Notes under the pieces: generated by a model
What the model was told of the DNA's origin: nothing
The model's database searches: none
Seen by the model: only the letters and a program-made list of their open reading frames with translations
Assembly (NCBI GenBank): GCA_934162365.1
Contig: CAKPIK010000005.1
Location: 9,878-73,877, forward strand
Direction: 5' to 3'
Origin: an uncultured Clostridia bacterium
GTDB taxonomy: Bacteria; Bacillota; Clostridia; TANB77; CAG-508
DNA length: 64,000 nucleotides
Part shown: piece by piece, positions 15,951 to 24,976 of the stretch
How the letters are laid out: the number at the start of each line of letters is the position of its first letter
Position numbering within the stretch: position 1 is the stretch's first letter
Position numbers and translations under genes: made by a program

Positions 15951-16880
15951 TTGGAATTTAAACATATACCAGTATTACTTAACCAGTGCATAAATGGTTT
16001 GAATATTAAAGAAGATGGAATATATGTAGATGGAACATTGGGTGGTGCAGGACATAGTTCTGAAATTTTAAAAAAATTATCATCTAACGGAACATTAATA
16101 GGAATCGATAGGGATGAAGAAGCTTTAAGTGTTGTTAAAGAAAGACTTAAAGAATATAAAAATGTTATTTATGTTCATGGCAATCATGATGATATTAAAG
16201 AAATTTTAACAGACTTAAACATTTGTAAAGTGGATGGAATTTTATTAGATTTAGGAGTTTCGTCATATCAACTAGATGAAGCGGAAAGAGGATTTAGTTA
16301 TACCAAAGATGCTCCATTGGATATGAGGATGGATAAAACTAATGATTTAACTGCTGAGTATATAGTAAACAACTATACACAAGAAAAATTATCTCAAATA
16401 ATTTATGAGTATAGTGAAGAAAAATTTAGCAAAAGTATTGCAAAAAAAATATGTGAATATAGAAAAAATAAAGAAATTAAAACAACCAAGGAATTAGCAG
16501 AAATAATTGAAAGTGCAATTCCGGGGTTTGCAAAAAAAGATGGACATCCAGCTAAAAGAACATTTCAAGCAATTAGAATAGAAGTGAATGATGAAATAAG
16601 ACCATTATATAATACAATTAGAAATTGTATAGATGTACTTAATCCTGGTGGAAGATTGTGTGTTATAACATTTCACTCATTAGAAGATAGAGCAGTTAAA
16701 GATGCATTTGTTGATGCACAAGGAAAATGTACATGTCCAAGTGATTTACCATATTGTGTATGTGGTTATAAATCACTAGGAAAAATATTAACAAAGAAAC
16801 CAATATTACCAACGCAAGATGAGATAACTAATAATTCAAGAGCTAAAAGTGCAAAGCTAAGAATTTTTGAAAGAAGTTAG
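15951..16880 (+). CDS. rsmH: 16S rRNA m4C1402 methyltransferase RsmH (TTG start)
   Basis: S-adenosylmethionine-dependent N4-methylation of C1402 in 16S rRNA. In 309 residues it has FKHIPVLLNQCINGL, the AdoMet motif YVDGTLGGAGHSSEIL, DGILLDLGVSSYQLDEAERGFSY, DMRMD, FQAIRIEVNDE and ITFHSLEDRAVK. The TTG at 15951 follows AAGGAG at six bases. It is the standard second gene of the dcw cluster. Confidence 0.96.
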   Translation: MEFKHIPVLLNQCINGLNIKEDGIYVDGTLGGAGHSSEILKKLSSNGTLIGIDRDEEALSVVKERLKEYKNVIYVHGNHDDIKEILTDLNICKVDGILLDLGVSSYQLDEAERGFSYTKDAPLDMRMDKTNDLTAEYIVNNYTQEKLSQIIYEYSEEKFSKSIAKKICEYRKNKEIKTTKELAEIIESAIPGFAKKDGHPAKRTFQAIRIEVNDEIRPLYNTIRNCIDVLNPGGRLCVITFHSLEDRAVKDAFVDAQGKCTCPSDLPYCVCGYKSLGKILTKKPILPTQDEITNNSRAKSAKLRIFERS

Positions 16881-16894
16881 GAGGTGAATAATTT

Positions 16895-17413
16895 ATGGCA
16901 AGATATAATACAAGTAGATATCAATATGAAACTTCTCCAAGGAAGTTACAACCAGAGTATATACCTGCTAGAAAAAAGTATCCTAAAAAAAGTACTGCAA
17001 AACAGCAAAATAAGAAAACGAGTAACAAATTATCTAAACAACAAGCTGTTAAAAAGGTTAATTCTTCAATAATTTTTGGAATTGCAGTTGCATTTATTGT
17101 ATTATTTGCTATAAGTTATAGAAACGCCTTAATTGCTGAAAAATATAGTAATATAAAAGATCTAAAAACCGAATTATCTAATATACAAAAAGATAATAAA
17201 CAGATAGAAGTAAATATAGAAAGCAAAACAAATTTAGGTGCAATAGAAGAAAAAGCACAAAATGAATTGGGATTAAAAAAATTAGGAGATTCACAAACAG
17301 TTTATATAAGTCTAGATAAACATGACTATATTGAATCTTCAGAAGAAGGAGTAAAACTACAAGAAAATAATTGGTTTCAAAAAATAATTAACAAAATAAA
17401 AAATATTTTTTAA
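16895..17413 (+). CDS. ftsL: FtsL-like division protein
   Basis: 172 residues: a long basic cytosolic N-terminus, one membrane helix (SIIFGIAVAFIVLFAISY, ~residues 57-75), then an external coiled coil (LKTELSNIQKDNKQIEVNIES) and a variable tail. This topology and the place between rsmH and pbp2 identify FtsL, the bitopic partner of DivIC/DivIB. Sequence conservation is always low in this family. Strong AGGAGGTG ribosome binding site overlapping the rsmH stop. Confidence 0.85.
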   Translation: MARYNTSRYQYETSPRKLQPEYIPARKKYPKKSTAKQQNKKTSNKLSKQQAVKKVNSSIIFGIAVAFIVLFAISYRNALIAEKYSNIKDLKTELSNIQKDNKQIEVNIESKTNLGAIEEKAQNELGLKKLGDSQTVYISLDKHDYIESSEEGVKLQENNWFQKIINKIKNIF

Positions 17414-17449
17414 GAAAATAGTTTAAATAAATAGCTATTTTCTTTTTTT
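17414..17449 (+). terminator. Intrinsic terminator between ftsL and pbp2
   Basis: GAAAATAG (17414-17421) pairs with CTATTTTC (17435-17442), followed by seven Ts. An internal terminator here would uncouple the mraZ-rsmH-ftsL transcript from pbp2 onwards. Confidence 0.7.
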
Positions 17450-17528
17450 CGTATAAAGTACAAACCTAGACTAATATTATTAAATAGAATAATTTAAATT
17501 TGCAAATTACTTTTAAAGGATGGATTCT

Positions 17529-19514
17529 ATGAAAAATATTAGCAGAAAAAGAAGAATGATATATTTGTTAGTTGTTGCTAGTGTAATAATATTAGCATTA
17601 ATAATAAGGGTAGCTTGGTTGCAATTTGTAAGTGGAGAAGAGCTTCAAACATTAGCTTATGAACAGCAAACTTTGGATAGAAAAATTAACCCCAAGAGGG
17701 GCACAATTTATGACTCTAATATGACTGAAATAGCAGTAAGTTCAACAGTATATACAGTGACGATTAATCCAACAAATATTGAGGACAAAGATAAGGAAGT
17801 AATAGCAAAAAAGCTAAGTGAAATATTTGAACTTGATTATGAAAAAATTTTAAAAAAAGTCAAGAAAAGAAGTTCAATAGAAACAATTGCACGAAAAGAA
17901 GAGAAGGAATCTGTAGACAAATTAAGAGTATGGTTAATTGAGAATAATTTTAATAAAGGAATTAACATAGATGAAGATACTAAAAGATATTATCCGTATA
18001 ATAATTTTGCTTCACATATAATTGGCTTTTGTGGTAGTGACAATCAAGGCTTAGGTGGAATAGAAGCTAAATATGATAATGTTTTGAGTGGAACAAAAGG
18101 AAGAATTACAAGAGTAAAAGATGGATCTGGAAAAGAAATCGATGGGACAGTTGAACAATATACTAGTGCTACTGATGGAAATGGAATTATTACTACTATA
18201 GATATGGGAGTTCAATCAATTGTAGAAAAATATTTAGAAGAAGCATGTATTGATAATAAATGCACTGATGGCGGAAATGTTATTGTAATGAATCCAACAA
18301 ATGGAGATATATTGGCTATGGCTACATATCCAACATATAATCTAAACAAACCATATGAAATTGTTAATAATGAACTTAGTGAAAAATGGGATGCTTTATC
18401 TACAAAAGAAAGAAATGAAGCCTTACAAGCTATGTGGAGAAATAAAGCAATAGCTGATACATATGAGCCGGGTTCTACATTCAAACTTGTTACTACCTCA
18501 GCTGCACTAGAAGAAGGCATAACTTCACCAGATAATGCAGGAGAATTTTGTTGCTCGGGAAGTATAACTATTGCAGGAGTTAGAATAAAATGTTGGAGAT
18601 ATTATAGACCACATGGAAGTCAAAGTTTAAGGCAAGCGCTAATGAACTCATGCAATCCTATTTTTATAGGACTTGGACAAAAATTAGGAGTTGAAACTTA
18701 TTATTCATATTTAGAAAGGTTTGGCTTTTTAAATAAAACAGGTATTGATTTGCCAGGAGAAGCAAAAGGAATATTTTTAGATAAATCTAAAGTTGGACCA
18801 GTAGAACTTGCAACAATATCTTTTGGTCAAAGATTTGAAGTGACTCCTATACAAATGATTACAATGGTATCAACAATAGCAAACAAAGGAAAAAGAATGA
18901 AACCTAGACTAGTCAAAGGTACTATTAATTCTTTAACTGGTGAAATAGAAGAATTTCAACCAGAATGTACAGGTGATGTTATTTCTTCTAAAAGTGCAGA
19001 AAGCGTACTTAGTATGATGGAATCTGTTGTAGCAGAAGGAACCGGAAAAAATGCTAAGGTATCAGGATTTAGAGTAGGAGGAAAAACAGGAACATCTGAG
19101 GATGGAGTAAATACAAATAAATATGTAACATCATTTATTGGAGTAGCTCCAATATCAGAACCTAAAGTAACAATACTTGTGACATTGTATAATCCCACGG
19201 GTGAAGGAGGACACCAAGGAGGTGCTGTTGCAGCACCAATTGCGGGGCAAATATTAGGAGAGGTTTTACCATACTTAGAATTAAAAGAAGATAATGAAGA
19301 AACTAAAATATCTAATGAGAGTGTAACTGTTCCTGATATAAAATATAAAACACTAAAAGAAGCTGAAAGTATATTAAAAGAAAATAATTTAAAAGCACAG
19401 TATGACATGGAAATTAATAAAGAAGATAAAGAAAAAGTTATAGTTAAAGCACAAATTCCTAGTGCTGGAATTACAATTAATTCTGGAAGCACAGTAAAAA
19501 TCGAAGTTGAATAA
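17529..19514 (+). CDS. Class B penicillin-binding protein (FtsI/SpoVD type) with PASTA domain
   Basis: Septal peptidoglycan transpeptidase, 661 residues. N-terminal membrane anchor (IYLLVVASVIILALIIRVAWL), PBP dimerisation domain (RKINPKRGTIYD), then the transpeptidase motifs PGSTFK (SxxK serine), MNSCNP (SxN) and GGKTGTSED (KTG). One C-terminal PASTA domain (VTVPDIKYKTLKEAESILK) is present, which favours a SpoVD-like or Gram-positive FtsI-like enzyme. The ATG at 17529 is preferred because AAAGGA lies eight bases upstream; the in-frame ATG at 17520 overlaps that site. Confidence 0.93.
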   Translation: MKNISRKRRMIYLLVVASVIILALIIRVAWLQFVSGEELQTLAYEQQTLDRKINPKRGTIYDSNMTEIAVSSTVYTVTINPTNIEDKDKEVIAKKLSEIFELDYEKILKKVKKRSSIETIARKEEKESVDKLRVWLIENNFNKGINIDEDTKRYYPYNNFASHIIGFCGSDNQGLGGIEAKYDNVLSGTKGRITRVKDGSGKEIDGTVEQYTSATDGNGIITTIDMGVQSIVEKYLEEACIDNKCTDGGNVIVMNPTNGDILAMATYPTYNLNKPYEIVNNELSEKWDALSTKERNEALQAMWRNKAIADTYEPGSTFKLVTTSAALEEGITSPDNAGEFCCSGSITIAGVRIKCWRYYRPHGSQSLRQALMNSCNPIFIGLGQKLGVETYYSYLERFGFLNKTGIDLPGEAKGIFLDKSKVGPVELATISFGQRFEVTPIQMITMVSTIANKGKRMKPRLVKGTINSLTGEIEEFQPECTGDVISSKSAESVLSMMESVVAEGTGKNAKVSGFRVGGKTGTSEDGVNTNKYVTSFIGVAPISEPKVTILVTLYNPTGEGGHQGGAVAAPIAGQILGEVLPYLELKEDNEETKISNESVTVPDIKYKTLKEAESILKENNLKAQYDMEINKEDKEKVIVKAQIPSAGITINSGSTVKIEVE

Positions 19515-19589
19515 ATTTTGTAAAATAAAGACTGTACAAAAGAAAAAAATAATTATATAATAATGGAAAATGGAAAGGAAGATTCTAAT

Positions 19590-21080
19590 ATGAATTTGAA
19601 AAGTATTTTAGTAGGTATTGAAGGACTAAAAGCAAAGGGAAATCTAAACTTAGATATCTCAAGTATTGAATGTGATTATAGAACTGTAAAACAAGGAAGT
19701 TTGTTTGTGGCGATTAAGGGCTATGAGTATGATGGCCATACTTTTATTTCAAAAGCGATAGAAAATGGTGCAAAAGCAATAATATTTGAGGAAGGGGCAA
19801 ATTATAAGGAATTTATAAATTTTAAAGATATTACATTTATTATGGCTCCAAATACAAGACTTGCTTTATCACTTTGTGCTTGTAACTTTTATGATAATCC
19901 ATCTAAAAAAATGAAGATTATAGGTATAACTGGTACAAAAGGAAAAACAACAACAAGTTTTATGCTAAAAAGAATTTTTGAAAAAGCTGGAAAAAAAGTT
20001 GGACTTATTGGAACAATTGCTATATACATAGGAGATAGCAAAGTAAAAAATTCAGATAGAACTACACCAGAGGGAAATAAATTACAAGAAATATTGGCTA
20101 AAATGTATGAACTTGGAGTAGAAATTGTTATTATGGAAGTTTCTTCTCAAAGTTTAAAACTTGATAGAGTTGCAGGAATAGAATTTTATGCGGGAATATT
20201 TACAAATCTATCAGAAGATCATATAAGCCCAAAAGAACATAAAGATATGCAAGAATATCTAAGTTGTAAATTAAAACTTTTTGATATGTGTAAATATGCA
20301 ATAATTAATGCGGATAATATTTACACACATAAAGTTATTGGAGAAATAAAGGATAAATGTAGTGTTTCTACATATGGAATAGATAATTATTGTGACTTAT
20401 TAGCTAAAGATGTTACAGTAACAAATACATATGCAGATTTTAAAGTTAAGTTAGAAAATAAAAATGAAAGAGTGAAAGTATCTATACCAGGCAGGTTTAG
20501 TGTGTATAATAGTTTAGCTGCAATAAAAGTAGCGGAGTTATTTAATATAAGTAAAGATACAATAAAAGAAGCCTTAGAAGATGTTAAAGTTCTAGGAAGA
20601 AGCGAATTAGTAGATAATAAATTAGATTTAAAAATAATGATTGACTATGCACATACACCAGATAGCTTAGAAAATATATTAAAGACTGCAAAACAATATA
20701 CAATTGGCAAGGTTATTTGTGTATTTGGATGTGGTGGAGATAGAGATAAAAATAAGAGACATTTAATGGGAGAAATCTCTGGAAGAATAGCAGATTATAC
20801 TATTATTACATCAGATAATCCAAGAACAGAAAACCCAGAAGATATAATTGCAGATATAGAAAAAGGAATAAAGAAAACTAAAGGAAATTATGAAAGCATT
20901 ACAGATAGAAAAGAAGCAATAACTAAAGCTATTGCTATGGAAAAGAAAAATGATCTTTTAATAATTGCTGGTAAAGGGCATGAAATGTATCAAGAAATTG
21001 AAAAAGAACAAATACCATTTGATGAAAGAGAAATTGTTAAAGACATTATACAAAAATTGATAGATGAAAATAAAAAATAA
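19590..21080 (+). CDS. murE: UDP-MurNAc-tripeptide synthetase MurE
   Basis: Adds the third amino acid of the peptidoglycan stem peptide, ATP-dependent. 496 residues with the Mur ligase P-loop GITGTKGKTTTSFML, TTPEGN, VMEVSSQSLKLDR, and the C-terminal TSDNPRTENPEDI. The DNPR motif is the signature for meso-diaminopimelate, so the wall is probably of DAP type. The ATG at 19590 follows GGAAAGGAAG; the ATG at 19563 lies before this site. Confidence 0.95.
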   Translation: MNLKSILVGIEGLKAKGNLNLDISSIECDYRTVKQGSLFVAIKGYEYDGHTFISKAIENGAKAIIFEEGANYKEFINFKDITFIMAPNTRLALSLCACNFYDNPSKKMKIIGITGTKGKTTTSFMLKRIFEKAGKKVGLIGTIAIYIGDSKVKNSDRTTPEGNKLQEILAKMYELGVEIVIMEVSSQSLKLDRVAGIEFYAGIFTNLSEDHISPKEHKDMQEYLSCKLKLFDMCKYAIINADNIYTHKVIGEIKDKCSVSTYGIDNYCDLLAKDVTVTNTYADFKVKLENKNERVKVSIPGRFSVYNSLAAIKVAELFNISKDTIKEALEDVKVLGRSELVDNKLDLKIMIDYAHTPDSLENILKTAKQYTIGKVICVFGCGGDRDKNKRHLMGEISGRIADYTIITSDNPRTENPEDIIADIEKGIKKTKGNYESITDRKEAITKAIAMEKKNDLLIIAGKGHEMYQEIEKEQIPFDEREIVKDIIQKLIDENKK

Positions 21081-21117
21081 TAAGATTTAAAGTACAAATG
21101 GAAAGGAAATAAGCAAA

Positions 21118-22095
21118 ATGAGTTATGAAATAAAAATATTAATCATGTCATTTTTGACATCATTAATAGCATCATTTATAGTGATACCAATACTAAGAAA
21201 ACTTAAAGTTGGCCAAATTGAAAGAAGTGAAGGACCACAAAGTCATTTAAAAAAACAAGGCACTCCAACAATGGGTGGAGTTATAATGATTATTTCATTA
21301 ATTATAATGTTATTAGTCATATATGTGATGTACGTAAATAAACAAACAGAAATAATACAGAGATTTATACCTCTAGCATTAGTTTCATTAGGTTTTGGGC
21401 TAGTTGGTTTTGTAGATGATTTTAAAAAATTAGTATTAAAAAACACAGATGGATTAAAACCAGCCTATAAAATGCTTGGGTTACTTATAATATCAGTTGC
21501 GTTTGTAATGTACTTGGTAAAATTCTTGAATATTGGTACAGATACTTTAATACCATTTGTAAAAAAATATATATCAATGCCAACAGTTGTATATATTCCT
21601 TTTATTATATTTGTAATGCTAGGTACAACAAATGCTGTAAATTTAACAGATGGAATTGATGGTTTAGCTGCAAGTGTTACTACAATTATTATTGCTTTCT
21701 TAACAGTTGTTGGGATAATTAACGACGTTAAAGAAGTAGTTATTCTTGGAAGTATTGTATGTGGAGCTAACTTAGGATTCTTATTATTTAATATGTATCC
21801 AGCAAAAATATTTATGGGGGATACCGGGTCTTTGCTACTAGGTGGAGTTGTTGCAAGTATGGCAGTATATTTAAAAATGCCTTTAGTACTTATTGTTGTT
21901 GCATTAATTCCAGTTATAGAAACTATATCTGTTATTATACAAGTAGTATATTTCAAAAAAACAGGAAAAAGAGTATTTAAAATGACTCCTTTACATCATC
22001 ATTTTGAATTATCAGGTTGGAAAGAAAATAAAGTTGTAATTGTATTTAGTTTAGTAACTTTAGTATTTTGTATAATAGGATTTAATATAATATAA
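21118..22095 (+). CDS. mraY: Phospho-MurNAc-pentapeptide transferase MraY
   Basis: Makes lipid I on the inner membrane face. 325 residues and about ten membrane helices. Conserved catalytic regions: QGTPTMGG, GFVDDFKK (DD pair), TTNAVNLTDGIDGLA, FMGDTGSLLLGG, and the Mg-binding MTPLHHHFELSGWKE. It is followed at 19 bp by ftsW; murF, which often precedes mraY, and murD, which often follows, are absent. Confidence 0.97.
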   Translation: MSYEIKILIMSFLTSLIASFIVIPILRKLKVGQIERSEGPQSHLKKQGTPTMGGVIMIISLIIMLLVIYVMYVNKQTEIIQRFIPLALVSLGFGLVGFVDDFKKLVLKNTDGLKPAYKMLGLLIISVAFVMYLVKFLNIGTDTLIPFVKKYISMPTVVYIPFIIFVMLGTTNAVNLTDGIDGLAASVTTIIIAFLTVVGIINDVKEVVILGSIVCGANLGFLLFNMYPAKIFMGDTGSLLLGGVVASMAVYLKMPLVLIVVALIPVIETISVIIQVVYFKKTGKRVFKMTPLHHHFELSGWKENKVVIVFSLVTLVFCIIGFNII

Positions 22096-22114
22096 ATTAA
22101 GGAGAAAAATAAAC

Positions 22115-23270
22115 ATGACTAAAACTAGAGAAACGAAAAAAATTCTTTCAAAAAATAATATAGACTATGTATTGCTAATTGTTGTGTTTTTAATGCTTGC
22201 ATTAGGATTAATAATGGTTATGTCTGCAAGTGCACCTACTGCAATATCAGAAGGAAAAAGTTGCTATGCATATGTAAAAACACAAGCTATTAGTGCTGCT
22301 TTAGGATTATTTGCAATGTTTGTTATTTCTAAAATTGATTATAGGGTTTACAAGGGATTTTATAAGATTATTTATGTAGGAGTAATTTTATTAAATCTTG
22401 CTGTTATTGTCGTAGGAAAAGATGCAGGCCGGAGCAAGAAGATGGATAAAATTAGGTTTTATGAGTTTTCAACCATCTGAACTTGCTAAAATTGGATTAA
22501 TAATTTTTTATGCTGCATTGTTAACCAAAAATAAGGATAGATTAGGAGAAATGGGCAGAGGATTTTTTTATCCATTAATGTTTCTAATACCAATGATTGC
22601 AATTCTTGTTTTAGTACAAAACCATTTAAGTTCAACATTGTTAATTATTATGATTGTATCTATAATGATGTTAATGGCTGGAAGTAAACTAAGATACTTT
22701 TTAACATGGGGAACAACAGGAGCTGCAACAGGAATTTTAGGATTAATTATGTATGCTAAGATAACAAAGAAAGGATTATTTAGATTAAATAGAATTGTAA
22801 CTTTTCTAGACCCATTTAAGGATACTAAAGGAGATGGATGGCAAGTTATTCAAAGTTTATATGCTATTGGATCTGGAGGGCTGTTTGGTGTTGGATTAGG
22901 AAATAGTACACAAAAATATTTGTATTTACCAGAAGCTCACAACGACTTTATTTTTTCAATAATTGCAGAAGAATTAGGATTTGTAGGATGCGCCTTTGTA
23001 ATAATATTATTTGCACTATTTATATGGAGAGGTGTATTAATTTCTATAAAAGCACCAGATATGTTTGGAAGCCTTTTGGCAATAGGAATTACAACAATGG
23101 TTGGACTTCAAGCTATAATTAATATTGCAGTTGTTACTTCTTCAATGCCAAATACAGGTATGCCATTGCCATTCTTTAGTTATGGTGGTACTTCGCTTTT
23201 AATATTACTAAGTTCGGTTGGTATATTGCTTAATATATCAAAGGCATCAAAGGAGGGAAAAAGGATATGA
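22115..23270 (+). CDS. ftsW: SEDS glycosyltransferase FtsW, needs +1 frameshift at CGG
   Basis: Polymerises lipid II at the septum together with the class B PBP. Frame 0 from the ATG at 22115 encodes NNIDYVLLIVVFLMLALGLI and further helices, then meets CGG at 22430 (after GAT GCA GGC) and would stop at ~22480. Skipping the C gives GARRWIKLGFMSFQPSELAK, the invariant FtsW/RodA block, and the frame continues through DPFKDTKGDGWQVIQS, AHNDFIFSIIAEELG and MPLPFFSYGGTSLL to 23270, 384 residues in total. The junction is exact, the restored Gly is the conserved one of GARRW, and the gene is essential, so a plain pseudogene is improbable. It overlaps murG by four bases (ATGA). Confidence 0.92.
22430..22432 (+). 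other. CGG codon at +1 frameshift site in ftsW
   Basis: Frame 0 reads GCA GGC CGG AGC. Skipping the C gives GGC GGA GCA AGA AGA TGG, the conserved GARRW block. The nearest alternatives, moving the shift by more than one codon, lose that match. Confidence 0.9.
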
Positions 23271-24379
23271 GAGCAATTATAGCAGCGGCAGGTACAGGAG
23301 GTCATATTAATCCTGGTATAGCAATAGCAAATAAAATAAAAGAAGAGGAACCTAATTCAGAAATTATATTTATAGGAACGGGAAAAAAACTAGAGCAAGA
23401 TTTAGTTAATAGAGCAGGTTTTAAACTAAGAGCTATAGATGCTTGTGGATTAAGTCTTAATCCGAAAAAATTAATAAAAACCCTAAAGGGATTTGGAGAG
23501 GCAAAAAAAATAATAAAAGAGTTTAAACCAGACGTGGTAATAGGAACAGGTGGATATATTTGCGGAGCAGTTATAACTGAAGCAAATAAAATGAATATAC
23601 CTACATTATTACATGAAAGTAATGCATTTCCAGGTAAGGCTGTTAAAATGCTTACTAATAGAACAGATACAATAATGGTTGGATTTGATGCAGCAAAAGA
23701 CAGATTACAAGGAGCAAAAAAAATAGTTGTAACTGGAAATCCAAGCAAAATGGGAAAACTAAAATTAACTAACAAACAAAAAGATGACTTAATAAAGCAA
23801 TTAGGATTAAGTGTAGAAAAACCAATATTACTTGTATTTGGTGGAAGCCAAGGAGCTAGAGCTATTAATAATAGCATAATAAAAATTGTTAAATCAAAAG
23901 CCAATAAGAATTATCAAATAATATGGGCTCCAGGACCAATACAATACGACATAATAAAAGAAGAATTAGAAAAAGATGGTTTTGACATTAATAACATAGA
24001 AAATGTTAAAGTGTATCCATATATTTATAATATGGAGGAAATTATGAATGTGGCAGATTTACTTATTTGCAGAAGTGGAGCAATGACGATAAATGAGGTA
24101 GCATTAGTGGGAAAACCTGCTATATTTATTCCACTTCCAGGAGTATCACAAAATCATCAGGAATATAATGCTAGAGTTCTAGAGGATGTTGGTGCGGCTA
24201 AAATTATTTTAAATGAAGAGTTAGAAAAGATAGATTTAAACAATAAGATAGAAGAATTAATATTTAATCAAGAATTATTAAAACAAATGGGGGAAAATGC
24301 AAAAAAAATGTCCAATCAAAATTCTTTAGATGTGATTTATAAAGAAATTAAGGATGCAATATTATTACATACATGTTAA
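23267..24379 (+). CDS. murG: UDP-GlcNAc:lipid I GlcNAc transferase MurG
   Basis: Forms lipid II. 370 residues with the N-terminal AAAGTGGHINPGIAIA, GTGGYICGAV, LLHESNAFPGKA, VFGGSQGARAIN and the acceptor-side CRSGAMTINEVALVGKPAIFIPLPGVSQNHQ. It translationally overlaps ftsW (ATGA), so its translation may depend on ribosomes completing the ftsW frameshift. Confidence 0.96.
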   Translation: MRAIIAAAGTGGHINPGIAIANKIKEEEPNSEIIFIGTGKKLEQDLVNRAGFKLRAIDACGLSLNPKKLIKTLKGFGEAKKIIKEFKPDVVIGTGGYICGAVITEANKMNIPTLLHESNAFPGKAVKMLTNRTDTIMVGFDAAKDRLQGAKKIVVTGNPSKMGKLKLTNKQKDDLIKQLGLSVEKPILLVFGGSQGARAINNSIIKIVKSKANKNYQIIWAPGPIQYDIIKEELEKDGFDINNIENVKVYPYIYNMEEIMNVADLLICRSGAMTINEVALVGKPAIFIPLPGVSQNHQEYNARVLEDVGAAKIILNEELEKIDLNNKIEELIFNQELLKQMGENAKKMSNQNSLDVIYKEIKDAILLHTC

Positions 24380-24410
24380 TGAAAACTTAAGTTTTTGTTA
24401 CAAATATCAA

Positions 24411-24442
24411 GAAAGTGATAAAATGTGGTCACTTTCTTTTTT
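24411..24442 (+). terminator. Intrinsic terminator after murG
   Basis: GAAAGTGA (24411-24418) pairs with TCACTTTC (24429-24436), followed by six Ts. It closes the first dcw segment. Confidence 0.85.
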
Positions 24443-24491
24443 AATATGATAAACCATGTCGAACGGTGTTAATTCCTGCGTACGAAAATAG

Positions 24492-24541
24492 TTGCATAAC
24501 AGACAAATTAGCGTTATATTTAAAATGTTGTAGTATACAAC
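24492..24541 (+). promoter_or_regulatory. Promoter with palindromic operator at the start site
   Basis: TTGCAT (24492-24497), 17-bp spacer, TATATT (24515-24520). At the expected start point lies GTTGTA-GTA-TACAAC (24527-24541), a perfect 6-bp inverted repeat that could bind a dimeric repressor of the downstream small gene. Confidence 0.55.
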
Positions 24542-24557
24542 AAAAGGGGAGGGAATA

Positions 24558-24866
24558 ATGAAATACTTTTTTGGCAGTACTTTTATGAGTCAAGAAGAGC
24601 TGAGAAACATAGGAGTAACATATCCAATAAAATTAGATTATTATAAAACAAAGGAAGAAAAAATACAGAATGAAGTAAAATATGGAGTAGAAATAATAAA
24701 AACATCATATATAGATGATAAAGTAGATATAGAGAAAACAAACATTCCAGAATTTATTAAAGATGAATTAAAAATAGACACAATTCTGGATAAGCTAAAA
24801 ACTAACAAAGTAACACCAATTTCAGCTGAGTATGTAATCGAAGATTTCTTAAAAGAAAACTATTAG
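24558..24866 (+). CDS. Small hypothetical protein, possibly DUF6514-like
   Basis: 102 residues, charged, without membrane segment or signal. The central KYGVEIIKTSYIDD and the helical C-terminus NKVTPISAEYVIEDFLKENY resemble small clostridial proteins of the DUF6514 type, an assignment made from memory of the pattern only. Ribosome binding site AGGGGAGGG. It is expressed from its own promoter with a palindromic operator, which suggests a regulated single-gene unit. Confidence 0.6.
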   Translation: MKYFFGSTFMSQEELRNIGVTYPIKLDYYKTKEEKIQNEVKYGVEIIKTSYIDDKVDIEKTNIPEFIKDELKIDTILDKLKTNKVTPISAEYVIEDFLKENY

Positions 24867-24913
24867 AAGGAGATGAAAAAAACATCTCTTTTTTTAATAA
24901 TTTGAATTTTTTA

Positions 24914-24942
24914 TTGCAAAAACGAATAATATGGTATAGAAT
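24914..24942 (+). promoter_or_regulatory. Probable sigma-A promoter of topA
   Basis: TTGCAA (24914-24919), 17-bp spacer, TAGAAT (24937-24942), 35 bp before the ATG. Confidence 0.6.
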
Positions 24943-24976
24943 TTATAAAGTAATTTTAGCATAAGAGGAGAATATA

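Noticed and set aside
15901..16020. A short frame starting ATGCAAGGCGGG upstream of and overlapping rsmH
   Set aside because: No ribosome binding site, and it runs through the stable hairpin and into rsmH in another frame.
22115..22480. A short truncated FtsW-like protein in frame 0
   Set aside because: The residues after the CGG in frame 0 do not resemble any FtsW sequence, while the +1 frame does from the first codon.
24450..24500. A LexA/SOS box around CGAACGGTGTT
   Set aside because: The half-site spacing is wrong for the Firmicute consensus CGAAC-N4-GTTCG.
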